The notes beneath the pieces were generated by a model. The model ran no database searches and was not told the DNA's origin. It worked only from the letters and a program-made list of their open reading frames with translations. The position numbers and the translations under genes were made by a program. This document shows positions 1 to 13,352 of a stretch of 64,000 nt of DNA, piece after piece. Numbering within the stretch: the first letter of the stretch is position 1; each line of letters opens with the position of its first letter. The DNA comes from Azolla caroliniana (lineage: Eukaryota; Polypodiophyta), in assembly GCA_043228905.1 (NCBI GenBank), contig JBHGNT010000011.1, forward strand, positions 18,042,001 to 18,106,000, given 5' to 3'.

Positions 1-2044
1 AAATGGATGTTTTAGCAATATTTGTAGAGTTGATTGCATTGTTGAGAAATTCCTGAACTTCATGGACTATGTGTAATTGCTATGCCAAATAGGTTGTGGA
101 CAAATTGGTAGAATTTGGGAAGAAGGAGAAGGAAAAGTTAAGGCACTGCAAAAACCAGAAAAAGGGGATAAAGCTGTGTGGAGAACAGAAAGGCAGACAG
201 GAAATAAGAGGAACAACTAGGTCAAATTTATGAATTTACTAGGAAAATCAGAAACTGAATGAGCTGATCAGAAATAAGATCGTCACACAAATAAAATGAA
301 TTGAGAAGACAAATAAAGGGTGGAAACTCCTGCATCTGGATAATATTAAGACTGCAAGACTAATACAACTGCATAAAGAAAGAAGAAAGATAAAAACAAA
401 GTATTACCTTTTTGGAAAAAAAAAAAACCAAAGTATTACCAAGTAAAAAAGTAACTAACAAAAAAGTTTCTAAAGAATCTTGTTATCGGTACATGTAAGG
501 AATGATGGGGTTAAAGAAAGTTGTGTTTGTTCTCTGTTAATGAGCTTGTGTGGTTGTATTGTTGTCCTTCAACAACTTTTCCTTGTGTCTCTTGAGTTCT
601 AGCAGGAAAAGCCCCAAGCACCATTGGTCCTCATATTCCATTACCTTGTCTACTGGGGCCAAAGCCTTGTTTAAAGAGGCAATGGTATCTCCCTCTTATT
701 CATAAAAAACACTACAGTGGCAAACATAGTGTGCAGATTCCCCTCCCTGATGAGCAGAGGAAACACTAAAAAGAAAGATAGGACAGTGAAAACTCTCAAA
801 TATATATACTCAAGCAGATATCTACTTTCTTGTCCTCTGGGTGTTAATAACCAAACTGCTATCCAGCAAGATAACTACTCTTTTTGTTGAAAACAAAAAT
901 ATATCTTTTTCTCTCTTCAACAAAATATCTTCTATTCAGTGAACCAGACTTGTTGTTACGAGCCACACACATATCAAAATCTTTCAGAGGATTATTCGCA
1001 TAATCGAACTACCTTTCTGATTCCTTCAAAGTCTTTGTCTGGGAACCCCCACCTATTGTGATAGGTGTTGCCAGAAATTCTGGGAACACAATATTGGAGA
1101 AGGGGGAGATGTGACTGATTGGTGGTACAAGGATGATAAAGATACACCTATCATATCTACACATTTCTCTAAATGGATTTTCTGATTAGGGCTAGAAGTT
1201 AGATGAGGACTTACAGTAAACTCTGGAGAATTTTCAGAAAATGTAGGAGAGAATTTATAAGTCAAGACATATCCCACAAGTGTAGTAAGCAGCTGCTAAT
1301 AAGAGACCGTAGAGTTAGATACTTTTTTATAACTGTGCTTTCCTACATGATTGAATTTGCACATGAACCAGGCTTGTCGCTTAAGCATGGTATCAGATAT
1401 TGGGCCAGCTTTAGTCTAGTGTCCATGTACAATTACATGTTGGCATGTGGATTTCACAGTCAAGTCAGTCTAGCTGAGGTTTGGAAATCAAACATCAAAT
1501 TATTAAAGGTGTGAACAGAAAAGCTTATGTGTTATATTTGACATTTGAACAAAATCAAACATGATAATGATACCTACATTATTATTACATCTGCACATGT
1601 ATGAATATATGCATGTATATGCAGACAAAACTTCAGGTATTCTTATGTCTTGAACCATGAACCATGAAATTCCAAAACTCGATTAAGCAAAATGTTTGTG
1701 TGACCTTGCTGTAATTTTGGCAAGTGGTATTTCCTCTCTAGTCTTAACGTGCTAGTACATAATATAGTTGATTTAATAACCAGCTTCAACATTCTTTTGG
1801 AGCATGAAATCATTGTTGTACTTGTCGATGAATCTAGTCCCTCCTTTGCCCCCTCGTGCACAGTTGTTTTGATTTTCTTTGCCAAATTGCATAATAATGT
1901 AATAAGTACAGTTTGTTTAATGTCTCAACATTGGTTCCTTTAGTTTCATTCACTCTTTAGAGCTATTGTCAATTTTCTAGTATAGAAACCATGTTTTTTT
2001 TACGATTCAGATCATTTAATGAACTTCTCTATTCGTAATATCAG
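1..2044. other. Non-coding stretch left of the cystatin exons
   Basis: No convincing exon was found on either strand. Short open frames here lack recognisable domains. If the cystatin gene is intact, this stretch is the 3' part of its first intron, because the first visible exon begins directly after an acceptor AG. The stretch contains a copy of a dispersed repeat (517-639) related to one at 9131-9245. Confidence 0.5.
517..639 (+). repeat. Dispersed repeat, copy 1
   Basis: This segment aligns by eye in the same orientation with 9131-9245. Both begin AAAGTTGTG, share a TGTCTCTTGA/CGTCTCTTGA core and a CCCAAGCAC block, and end near TTCC. No coding content was recognised. It is probably an internal or terminal piece of an old mobile element, since the other copy lies 85 bases before a Ty3/gypsy reverse transcriptase scrap. 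Confidence 0.6.
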
Positions 2045-2714
2045 AATTCAGACCTGGAATTTGTGGGCATTGTGTCAGCAAACCATCATGTTGTGTCAGG
2101 GTTAATGTACCACCTGAAGCTGAAAGCTTCATCTGGAGGGCAAACAAACCTTTATGAAGCAAAGATCTGGGTGAAACCGTGGCTAAATTTCAAGTCACTT
2201 GAGGAATTTAATAGGGTTGAGAACTCTTTTACGTCAGCTGACCTAGGAGCACATATAGGTAAATAGATTTCTATTGAATAAGCATATATTCCTCTTCATC
2301 TTTCTTTATATTCTAAACACGTAAGGCTCTTTGAAATAGAGGAACCTCGAGGACTGGGACTGCAGTCTGTTTCTTGTAATGATCCTTCTGTTAAAGAGGC
2401 AGCCAAGGAGGCTTTGAAGATCATTCAGCAAAGGTCCAATTCACTGATTCCATATGAGCTCAAGGAAGTATTGTCTGCACAAGCTGAGGTTTGATCTAAT
2501 CTATCATGAATGGAATTGTGTATTGAAGAATTACACGCTTGATATATATTGAAGAAATATGAATTTTTTATCATTATAGATGAATGATGAGAGCACCAAT
2601 TTCAGTTTACTCTTCAAAGTCCAAAGAGGAACAAAGGAAGAACATTTCATGGCAGATCTCTGGCGTACAGTACAAGGTGCATGGACTGTAAAAGATGTTC
2701 ACCAACATCATTGA
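2045..2714 (+). CDS. Phytocystatin with C-terminal legumain-inhibiting extension (5' part missing)
   Basis: Three exons are supported: 2045-2258, 2340-2488 and 2580-2714 (TGA), with matching phases. The first carries the papain-binding loop HHVVSG (QxVxG-like, with H replacing Q), the YEAKIWVKPW block with the second-loop tryptophan, and LEEF. The last two encode the C-terminal cystatin-like extension, including SNSLIPYEL, whose SNSL asparagine region inhibits legumain (vacuolar processing enzyme) in long phytocystatins. Long phytocystatins inhibit C1A cysteine proteases and C13 legumains and act in storage-protein turnover, senescence and defence. The usual first exon, with the N-terminal glycines and the LARFAV helix, was not found in the 2 kb upstream. 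It lies beyond the window, or the copy is 5'-truncated. The family call is firm; whether the gene is functional is open. Confidence 0.85.
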
Positions 2715-5700
2715 GAGATGGATAATGATTTTCTTATCAAAATCTGTAACAGAAGAAATGAATGCTTGTATGAGATCATTGTCGATATTAACTTGGATAT
2801 GTACAGTGTTTGTTTTTTAAAATATCCTTGATAAAGTACTTAAAACCTCATGCTACTGGATAATGTTTCTTTTGTTCTTATGCAAGTTCTACATCATTTT
2901 CAAATGCATGTTTTATATTATTCTCAAATGATTGTTTCATTCAAAGAGCAGTTTTGAGTACGTGTGATGATAGAGCTCCAATGTCTATTGGGTACAACTG
3001 AATGATACATTTAGAAAGATTCTCTTAAAGAAGATTGCTCAAAAAAGGTTGTACAAAGGTAGATGATACATTTCTTTAGAAGGTTGTCTAAAAGATCCAT
3101 GGACTGGATGAAATCAAGATCCATGGTCTGGTAAGAATAATGCTTAATTGAGCAATTTATTTGGCAAGGCGTAGCATGCCCAAGATTGAGATGACCCCTA
3201 GGTAGGTGACTATAAAGATCTTCAATGACATATATGACACCATCCTATGAGAGTTCTCATTGGCTGATCTACTCACATTCGATGTACTGTAGATACGTGT
3301 TTTATTATTGCACATGGTACCCCTGAATTATTCATGCCCATTGTTATTGCATCATTTTACTTTAGTGTCAAGTTACAACCTAGTTGAGGGTACATTGTTT
3401 AGGTGCAATTTATTATAGCTCTCTTCAGGGAGACTAATGTCATATTTAAATGAATGAAATATTTGGTCTACTAGGACACCTTGGCCTTTTCAAGACATTA
3501 ATATACAATTTCCCCTCTCTCTCTCTCATATGCAAGAAAATACTATGAGAATCATAAAAATGTTCATTTTGTTTACAAATGGTATATCATATTTTGTGTA
3601 TTGTAGACATGTCATAATGATTGCCATTACACCTATTGAGATTGATTGAGAAAAAACAATGCAATCAAGTCATAATCAATATGGTTTTGTTAATTGCTTG
3701 GAGATTGCGTGGTGATGGGTTCAAAACATTGATGTAGCACATAGTTTTTGAAAAGTAATACATGGTATAACAAGAGATGTTTGATAGTTGGGATTTGTAT
3801 TGATAGACTAAGTTGGTTATCTATTAACTATGGTAAGTGTATTGTGGTAAAAAGTATATCCTATAGACAATAGCAAGAAAGGTAGCTTATGTGTATGCAT
3901 ATACGAAAATTCTATCTTCAGTAGTTTATTTAAACTTAACATTCAATCCTCATAACCAAGAAATTATAGACTATAATTTATTTATAAGTTTTAATTCTAG
4001 ATGTGTAAGTTGTTTCCATAGACTTGTTAGAACACTTTTTCATATTGTGTACAAAATATAGTTTCTAACTTATCCTATTTGTCAATTGATGGTGTATGAA
4101 TATGAGGTCAAGTGAAATTTTTGTGATCTCCATAGTGCTTTGATTTTCTCCGTACGACTCAATGATTTTTTACCACGACATTCATAAACATTTTCTGCCA
4201 ATGACATGTCACCATACAACATTATTCAATATAATCGTGGTTGTAATTTTGTACATGCCTTGATTATTTGGAGAGCTATTTTATACTCTTAGCCCACTTG
4301 ACTCTACCCATTTCACTCGTGGTTAAAGGCTCATAGGAGTTCATGGAGGGTCCATTGTGCTTCTGGTTTATTGACACGAACACAAGCTTGGCATGTGCTA
4401 TAAAGAAGAGAGTTTGTGGGACATATAAAAGATAATACCTTCACATAAGTGTGAAAATGCATAAGCTATAACAATGGCATTGTTATACACTCTCCATTAA
4501 TTGAGAGGACTCTTGTCTTAAAATTTATGGGTCCATAGGTCATGCCACATAGAATAATAATAAGATGGCATTATCATTGATCAGTTTCATATTAGTCGAA
4601 CTCACATGGCTTTGGTAAGTTATCATACAATATCATGGTTGTAATATGTGTGGGCCTCATTGTCGATGCCAACCTTTTTAGAGACCTTTATTTTCTCAAG
4701 AATAAGATAAATGTACATGCAAAGGAATAAGAATAACCAAATGCAATGCTCATAAAAGTGAGCCTTGTATTAATTTCTCTCTCAAATGAATGTCTATGTT
4801 TTTTTATTGCACTAAAAATTGGCATTATGTCCAATAGCGTAATAGTTAATGGCAGAAAAATTTAGAACCTGAATTAATTTAATGCAAGAGTCAACAAGGG
4901 TTGTAGTGCATCATAGTGCTTAAAAGGCAAGATGATTAATAAGCGCAAATAGGAACAAGCGTTGTTGTACATTGGTTTGAGTAAACTTTGATTTGCAAAG
5001 GGCCACTTAGACCATGCCAAATGCATAGTTTTTGGAAGAAGGTTCTAATAACAAAAACAAATCATTAATGGGTGACCTATCGGATCTTGTGTTGAGAATA
5101 AATGGATTGGAATTACAAATTAATGTGTAAAGCAGAGAGAGGACTAATCGTCAATGAAAAGTTCATGAAAAAGCATGCAATTACAATTATGGTAAATTCT
5201 AAATGATTTTCATCTGTAAAAACGAAATGATCAATTAATCTTAATGGATTCACTTTCTAAAATGATAAGTTTAGGATTGGGTGGAATGGTACGTGATAAT
5301 TCATGTTCCTTGAGTGATTCTTTTTGTAAGAGTATTGCAATCAAATTTATTTGCCCTGCTCCTTGCCAACTTTATTTTTTCCTATTATTGCGCTACTTCT
5401 TTTATTCCCTTTCACAATTGTCTGCTCTCCTTTCTCACGAATGACACCGAACTTTCGTAGCAAATTCGGACATTTCATCCAACAACTATTGTGTCTCCAT
5501 CATGGTTGATTCGTCCTATCCCCACCCCCCTTTTTTTAACACGCAGCGAGGAAGGAAGAGCAAGACTAAACAACTAAGAAACCATCTCCATTCTCGACCT
5601 GCAAGGAAGTTGTTGTTGATTCAAATGTCTCATTCAACAATTGACGTGTCTTTATCGTGGGTGATCTATCGTAATCCCCTCACCGATGCACGAAAACGAA

Positions 5701-6141
5701 AGAGCACACAATTAAGCAAACTAAGAAGCCGATCTTTCTGACAAGTAGAGACAATTCACTACCGTTTTACAAGGTGTTCTCGGCTGGACCGTGGGAAAAC
5801 TGAGACTGTTTTTAACTTTGTACTCTTGGAAAAGAAGGCAGCATCTGAAGAAGGATGGAGAGAAGCCGAGGAACCTTTTGAGGAATTGAAATGCTATGGA
5901 AATTAAATTAGATCGATGAAGCAGGAAACACTGCAAAATCTTTTAGTATAAAGTTTTGACTTTAGGAAATGCCGGGAAATTTGATGAGAGAGAAACGCAG
6001 AGAGAGACAGAGAGGGTGAGAGAGAGAGAGATCTGTTTTTACGGAGACACTTCAGGAAAAGTATAAGAAATACGCAAAGCACACCCGGAACAAGTGAGAG
6101 ATGGGAGAATCCGAGATAGCACGATTTGTTGTTTTAGTGCC
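2715..6141. other. Intergenic region between the cystatin and MUCI70-type genes
   Basis: This is AT-rich sequence without recognisable exons or transposon domains. Its right end holds the upstream region and probable 5' UTR of the next gene. Confidence 0.55.
5985..6032 (+). promoter_or_regulatory. GA-rich tract in probable 5' UTR
   Basis: A run of GAGA/GACAGA units lies about 110-160 bases before the ATG at 6142. GA-rich leaders are common in plants and can bind BPC/GAGA-binding proteins. Nothing beyond composition supports a regulatory role here. Confidence 0.35.
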
Positions 6142-9100
6142 ATGAGATCTCTTAACCCCGCTGATCTCGGACATGGTTCCTCCTCCTCCTCTGTTCAGAA
6201 CAAGACCACTTCCAGAAAGATGCAGAGAAGTAGAGGTTTGGCGACATCCAGAGATCAACGATTCCGATTCCTCAGGATCTTTCTCGGTCCGCGGCGGTGT
6301 ATTGGGACTTTTGTTTTCATCTCAGCTCTCTCGATTTTATACCTGATTCATATTACAATAAATTTGTCTACTAATCAGACTCCCAAATCAGGTAGGTCCA
6401 CATGCTGATGCAATCACTTCGTTTCTTTCCAGATATTTTTGTTTTCTTTCTTTTGGGTTTTGTGTAGATTTTGTTTAAATTAGTTCTACTATACATATAC
6501 ATATACATGATCAGGGTGAATTGCCACTCCTCATCAAAGATTTAGTGAATTAGGGTGGATAGTCACTTCTTAACAATGGATCAGTTATCGTAGCTTGATC
6601 ATAGATTATGCCAATCCTTTTAATGTGTACATAATCACATTAAAATTTTAGAGGATTTGGCTAAATAGTCAATTACCAACTGCACATGCAATCACTACCT
6701 CAAGATTTTAGACAATTAAGGTAAATGAAAATCACATCGATATGTTAGATGATTAAGGTAACTGGTCAACACCCCGACTATGCATATGCTATCACTACAT
6801 GAATATTCAGACATTGAACGTAAATGAGAATCACTTCAAGATGTTAGATGATCAGGGAAAATGGCCAGTACTTATAATGCACATATATGGCATCAAGAGT
6901 TTAGACAATTTCAATAAATTGTTGAGAAGTATCTATCACTTTATCATTCCAACCTTCAGGGAGTCCAGATCCTTTTCCTTGATGCTGTATCTGAGCTTTT
7001 GGGGAAGACTTTGCACCATTTTTTGGTGAGTATGATCACTTGAATTAGGCCATTCTTGCTGTCAAGGTAGGTCAATCTACTATTGATTTCAGTGAGGTAA
7101 TCTTTACCTTAGTTTCTCCCCTTCTTACTTGCCAACCTCTCCCAAAAGGAAAACCTCCATGAGCACAAGTTTTGAGTTTTGACTTGATTGTGGTTGGTTG
7201 GTATGCAGATCAACTGAACTCCATTTTTTGAGCCAGACCAATGACGGGAGAAGCCCTACGTTCATTCCCTTGTTCTTCCTTTCTTGATGTTTAATCAATC
7301 TTGCTATAGGAACTATCGAGAGCAACAGTAATTCGTTTATGGTGGGGACTATTCTCTTCAATGATAACTGCTAGTGCAAATATGTGATGAAAAGTAGATA
7401 CTTCTCTTCTGAATACTGTCCATAGTTCTACAATCCCCGTTCTCTGCCCATGTGGCTTCACAGTTCATGCATAACTATAAACACATACAACTCTATCCAT
7501 GACACGGGTGTCCATATGTCCAAGAATTTTATAAAATCCATCCTCAGTGATGTGGAGGAAATGGTGACGATGGAATGCTATCTTTGTATTTAATTCCTGC
7601 CCAGGTTTGATCCATGTCCTAGTCTCTAGTTGAATGAGTTCACGTCTGATGACTTTGCTAATCTCTGACCAAGTTAGTGGGAGAGATAGTGTATCCAAGG
7701 AGTTCCAGAAGTGAGGTAGTTTGTGAATGCTGAAACCATGGAACTCAAACCACCTGCAAGTAGGGAATACCAGCATGAACTGCAGAGAAACTACACTGAC
7801 CTGACTAGAGCCTCTATGACCATTGGTAGTGCAGCAATCTCATGGGATACATATGCTTTAGCTCAAATTGTTCTAGAGATTGTGAATAGAACAGTCCCGT
7901 CATCAATATCCACTCAGTAGGGTCCAGATCTGTGATGATGATGAAAACTACACCCTCAAATTTGTACTCTGTGAAGTTCTAGGAGTAACAAGAGTATTGG
8001 GTCACAACTTTATGTGGCTTTTGGAACTGAGATTGTGAACATATTCTCTCTAGTCGTCCTAGTGCATGTATTGAGAGATTACACTGCATGATCCATGCTA
8101 CACCAATCAGTTTGGGTGACTCTGAGAGCTCATGCATACAAGGCACTACCATGATGGGAGCCAGACTATAATCCTCAGAGTCTGCCATGCCTGTGCTGAA
8201 AGTAAGTACAACCACTATTTAATAGATATATGTCTAGACCATTAAAAATAGTAGATCTATTTGCTGATCCTATTTCCAAAAGATCTCCCATACTTGTTAC
8301 AATTGTCAGCATCTGCTGATCTCTGAGAGATATGCATGCAGCTGTGAGTAAATTTGCAGCATAACAAACATACCAGAGCATAGGGAAAAACGGAAAGCAC
8401 GATGGAGACAACAAGAGAAAAGCCAAAAAGGAATTTAGACAATTTAGAAAGAAAGAAAGCTTAATTAACATCTTTTAAGAGGCCAAAATGGAAGATAAGA
8501 CCAAACAGAAGTTATATCTGACAATGTTTTCTTGTCTTTGAGAACAGCAAACCAAAATTAATATTATTAAACATATGGCACTAAAGAATTTATATTTCTA
8601 AGAATGTAAGATTCTAAACTTATATAGGCTGAAATTTTTTTCTTTGATAAATCTTCAAGATGGTGAGATCTCCGAAGCGAGGAAAGCACCTATGGTGCTG
8701 GGTGGTAGTAGCCTTTATTTGTACATATTTTAAGAGGCCAAAATGGCAGATAAGAACAAACCAGAAGTTACATCTGACAATGTTTTCTTGTCTTTGAGAA
8801 CAACAAACCAAAATTAATACAATTAAACATATGGTACTAAAGAATTTATATATTTAAGAATGTAAGATTCTAAACTTATATAGGTGGAAAAATTTTCTTT
8901 GATAAATCTTCAAGATGGAGAGATCTCAGAAGTGAGGAAAGCATCTTCGGTGCCGGGTGTAGTAGCCTTTATTTGTCAATGACAAGGGTGATGAAGCCAT
9001 GTTCCAGATGGTTGTGGCCTATTTGTATGACACACTGCTGTTGCATGACTATAATCTCTTTTGAGTGCATTGGTTGGGAATCCACTTGTGTAGTTCTTGA

Positions 9101-10071
9101 TTTAAATTGCAGCATGAGTAATGTGGCGATAAAGTTGTGATTGTCCTTTAGTAATGACTTGTTGTGGTTTATTGTTATCCTTCACTCTATACGTCTCTTG
9201 ATTTCTTGTAAGAAAAATCCCAAGCACTGTTGGTCTTCGTGTTCCTTGAAATTGTGTAGCGGACCCGAGCTCTTTTCGTTGCCAGTTTTCCCTACACTAG
9301 ACCTCGGCTTTAAGTAACTCAAGAACCATGTGTGCACGTCTTCTTCACTCCCTTTACCAAATCCGTCAAAACCTTTTCAGGTTGAAACTGACGCAAGTGA
9401 TTATGCTATGGGTGCTGTCTTATATCAAGATGGTACACCGATAACATTTGAGAGTAAGAAGCTTGATTCTGCTCAATGTTGGTATACTGTTAAAAAAAAA
9501 CTGATTCCATTCCCTGATGGCACAATTGGCATATTCATTCTTCCATTCGTTTGCATGCATCTTTGCCTATCTTAATTTCTAAAGAGGTGCTGAGCTTCCC
9601 TATCACACTACCAAGTGCATGAGATAGATGTGTATCCATATAAGGACTAATAATAAATCCATCCAATGACTTGTGTAAAGAGAGTGCCATTTTAGTGGGC
9701 CATCTTCCTGCCAAGAGATGTGGGGCTGATCCTTGTCCTTTAATATTCCAATTTAATGATATCAGTTTTTCCACTTCAATCATGTTCAGTTTTGGATACT
9801 CCAAGCTATATTGGAATGGGGTAGTACGTTTATACTGATGCCATGTGACTGGAACCATTCTTGCACCATCTTTGAGAGTCGATCATGGAAACTAGCAAAA
9901 GGTTCTAGACTTACTGTCAAGGACACGAACTCACAAGTATTGAACTTAGAAGATTTTGTGAGTTATACATGGTATAAAGAGGAAGTAACAACACAATATA
10001 ACCCCTCGTATAATGGCTTGGCTCATGCATATAAAATCACACTATGTCATTTGTAACATATGTTTGTCATC

Positions 10072-10129
<58 letters not shown>

Positions 10130-13100
10130 TTTTTAACAGAATATAGACCGTGGATTCCATGTACTCCAAGGCGAGCATTATGGCCTTTGTTTAGCTCTGA
10201 TTATCCGATCCCTCAAAGTCATCCTTGTGAAAGTTTCACCCTTCCTCCTCCCCCAGCTAAGCCTGGGCCACGTCGTGAGTACTGAACTCAAGTCTTATTT
10301 TCTGGTAATTTCTCTGTTTTGATTTTAAAAGCCTTGATATTCTTTGCTGAATTGAGTTTTCATCTCTGAGTTGATTTTTGCAGCATGCCCAGTTTGTTAT
10401 CTTCCGGTTGAGAAAGCACTGTCAAAGATGCCCATAGCTAACATGTCATCATCATCTGCTGTCAAAGAAATATCCTATTTTGTAAACAAAGGATTCTTCA
10501 GAACAAGCTTTGGTGGTCAACCATCTTGGGAGGACCGTGAAAAATCATTTCAAATACAGGAAAACATGAATGTTCACTGTGGGTAGGGTATTTTCAACCG
10601 CTTAAGTTGCTTAATTTCAGTTATTTAAACCCAGCTCGCTTGAGATTTTTGTAATGCATTTTCAGATTTGCACAAGGAGATAGGCCTGGACTTGGATCAG
10701 GATTTGATATTGAAGAACCGGATTTATTGGATATGGAGAAATGCAGGGGCATAGTTGTTGCATCAGCTATCTTTGGTAAGCTCTTGAACTTCTTGCATTT
10801 TTTTTTTCTTCTTCTCAGCTGACCATATTCGTTCATTTTTAATAGGGAATTATGATCTGCTGCGTCAACCAAGAAATATCAATGAGCACTCTAAGAAGAC
10901 TGTTTGCTTCTTTATGTTTGTTGATGAAGAAAGCTGGGATTATTTGGATACAGATGAAGTGAATGGTGGGCTCTGGAGAGTGGTGGTAGTCAGGAATCTA
11001 CCATATGAAGATGCAAGGAGGAATGGGAAGGTAACCAATTGTAAACTTTTTCTTTTTGTTTGAACAATTTTGTTTTCATTAGGTTGGTCATTGTTGGAAC
11101 TTGGGGGCATATTATGCCGTGTATTTTATAACACAAGAATCATTGTTTGTGTCTCACCACTAAATTTGCTATCAAGAAAAACCAAGAACTTCACTGCAAA
11201 TACTCAAAAAGTCGAAATTTGATCAATTTCACAGATTCTAGTCCAGAGAAAAACATCATTTTATCTGAAGAATGATGTTGGGGTCTTGTCACTGTGTTAC
11301 ACCAATAACATGCTCTTTCCATTGCTACGTCTAAAGCCCAATCTACCTAGTCATTTGGTCGAAACGTTTTATGTTATTTGAAATGTAAAAGCTTTAGCAA
11401 CAGGATTCTCGCTATATCTCATTGTGTATCTACGTTTAACCACCTTCCACAGGGTCCTATGTCACTTAGATGGAACTACTGTACCAGGTTATACAAATTT
11501 TTAGAAAGTTTAAGCTTCTACATTGGATCGCTAGGTAAATTTTATTGATCTACGTTTAACTACCCTCTACTGGGTCCAAAGTCACTTAGATGAAGGAACT
11601 ATGTAAACAGAAATATATGTGTTTATACAATCAACTAATAGAAAGGCAGCTGTAAGAGCTTCAATAATATCTTTTCTAGAGTAGTTGCTAAACAACTACC
11701 TGAGATGACAGTGGTAAGAGCTTTAATAATAATGTTCTGTTAGTAGTGGCTAAGGATCTAGTTGAATTTGATAATCTATCATAGACAAGTTCCATCAATA
11801 TAAGTTATAAACTTTCTTTGTCTCATAAACAGTTAACTCTGATCATCATTTTGAATTAGGAGTAATTAGTAAAGTATGCCAAGCTTTGGAGTTCTGCAAT
11901 GATGTAGGTAATGACATGATGATTTTAGGTTTTTCCACTAGGGTCCCCTTGAAATAAGATAGTGGCACAATTTCTTTGAAAAAGTAAGAAACGTGGAAGT
12001 TAAGACGAAAACTTCATGTGTTATGTATAAACGGCATTCTTAGGGAGGAATATGGACTTTAAGATTTAATATGGCAATTAGCGAAATTCCATGAGAGAAT
12101 AAGAATGTTGTGCTTTACCTGAATGCTACTCATTTACAACTTTACTATTGAGTTTTGTATATCTAATTGTTGAAGTTTCTTCTTACAGATCCCAAAGTTG
12201 TTGCTGCATAGGCTCTTTCCAAATGCAAGGTTTTCCTTGTGGATTGACGGGAAGCTGGAGCTTATTGTTGATCCATACCAGATCTTGGAAAGGTTCATCA
12301 TCCTGTTTTCTAAATACGTGCACAAATTTCTTTTCTGTTGACATTCTTTAAATTTCCTATTAGATGTTTAAATTACTTAAATTCTTCTATAAAAGAGAAT
12401 TCTTGTTATTCATGCACATTTGGGCACTCTTACCATGTGAAGTACCAAATGGTTTGATTGTTTCAGATTCCTTTGGAGAAAGAATGCTAGTTTTGCAATA
12501 TCAGAGCATTACAAACGCTTTGATGTTTTTGAGGAAGCCCAAGCAAATAAGGCTGCAAAAAAGTATGACAATGCATCCATTGATGCCCAAGTGAACTTTT
12601 ATCATCAAACTGAAGGCCTTATTTCCTACTGCCAAAAGAAACATCCCAAATTCCGTAGTGGTTTGTTCTTCTATCTCCTGCAAATTTTAGTTGACTAGTC
12701 CTCAGTAATGATGATATATATAAGATTTGTGCCTTGATCCAGATGTTCCTGAGGGTTGTGTTATTATAAAAGAGCATATACCCATTACAAACTTGTTCAC
12801 ATGCCTTTGGTTCAATGAAGTGGATCGTTTTACTTCGAGGGATCAGCTAAGCTTTGCAATGGTACGTGATAAAGTGTTGGAGAAGGCTCCCTTTAATTTT
12901 AGTATGTTCCTCGACTGTGAGAGGAGAAATTTTGTTGTACAGGTCAGTAATTTGATTATGAGTTATTTTTCGGTGTACATTCATGATATTTTTGGCTTTT
13001 GAAATAGCTTAACCAAGTATTACATTATGTGCAGGGATATCATAGACATGTTCTGAATGCCTCCAAATTTGTCCAGACTCACTTTGTTCCTGATATGGTT

Positions 13101-13352
13101 GTGAGAACTCCAAATGTGTCCATTGAAGGTGCAAGTAGTGTGTTTACCATCCCAAAATCCCCAATTATAGGAATTAAAGATGCACGAACTCAAGATACAC
13201 AAGTTAACAATATACCCGTTAAGGAAACACAAGCTAAGGAAACACAAGGTGAAGAAACACGTGTTTTCAAAGACACTAAGAGTGTATCAGCTACCCCAAG
13301 ATCACGTAGGCGTAGGATTAGGCGAAAACAGAGGCGAAGGAATCAAGAATAG
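6142..13352 (+). CDS. MUCI70: Probable hexosyltransferase of the DUF616/MUCI70 family
   Basis: Nine exons join without a phase conflict: 6142-6391, 10140-10274, 10384-10582, 10666-10775, 10846-11030, 12189-12292, 12467-12660, 12743-12942, 13035-13352 (TAG), giving 564 residues. The product reads as a type II Golgi protein: a basic N-terminus, one membrane segment at about residues 54-75, a proline-rich stem, then the DUF616 domain. Domain hallmarks are GPRPCPVCYLPVE across the exon 2/3 junction, NVHCGFAQGD, IFGNYDLL, WIDGKLEL and FLWRKNASFAISEHYKRFDV. The C-terminus is very basic (SRRRRIRRKQRRR). In Arabidopsis, MUCI70 is needed for pectin/xylan assembly in seed mucilage; the related TOD1 affects turgor. 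An in-frame ATG at 6094 would add 16 residues. I chose 6142 because its first residues look more family-like. Intron 1 is 3.7 kb and carries repeats. Confidence 0.88.
8470..8972 (+). repeat. Tandem duplication, about 255 bp per copy, in MUCI70 intron 1
   Basis: Two adjacent copies, about 8470-8722 and 8725-8972, share TTTTAAGAGGCCAAAATGG, the GACAATGTTTTCTTG block and a closing GCCTTTATTTGT. They differ by scattered substitutions, so the duplication is not recent. No coding content was recognised. Confidence 0.85.
9131..9245 (+). repeat. Dispersed repeat, copy 2
   Basis: This copy is related to 517-639 in the same orientation, with several substitutions and small gaps. It sits just upstream of a Ty3/gypsy reverse transcriptase fragment, so both may derive from one element. 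Confidence 0.6.
9345..9510 (+). mobile_element. Ty3/gypsy retrotransposon fragment (RT/RNase H connection)
   Basis: The translation contains PFQVETDASDYAMGAVLYQ, GTPITFESKKL and SAQCWYTV. This is the start of the RNase H-like domain that follows reverse transcriptase in Ty3/gypsy polyproteins (the TDAS and AYxSKKL-type motifs). It breaks off soon after VKKKLI, and no LTRs, integrase or gag were seen. It is a short relic in the first intron of the MUCI70-type gene. Confidence 0.85.
10077..10128 (+). repeat. (GA)n microsatellite beside a splice acceptor
   Basis: About 25 GA units end about a dozen bases before the acceptor AG at 10138-10139 of MUCI70 exon 2. The polypyrimidine stretch used by the acceptor is only the short TTTTTT that follows the repeat. 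Confidence 0.95.

Noticed and set aside
9535-9858. 107-codon minus-strand frame after the Ty3/gypsy fragment
   Set aside because: I could not match it to any retroelement or host domain, and it lies in the MUCI70 intron. It is probably chance.
10013-10139. Arg-Glu repeat as an N-terminal extension of MUCI70 exon 2
   Set aside because: The RERERE run is the GA microsatellite in the intron. The acceptor at 10138-10139 joins in phase with exon 1 and excludes it.
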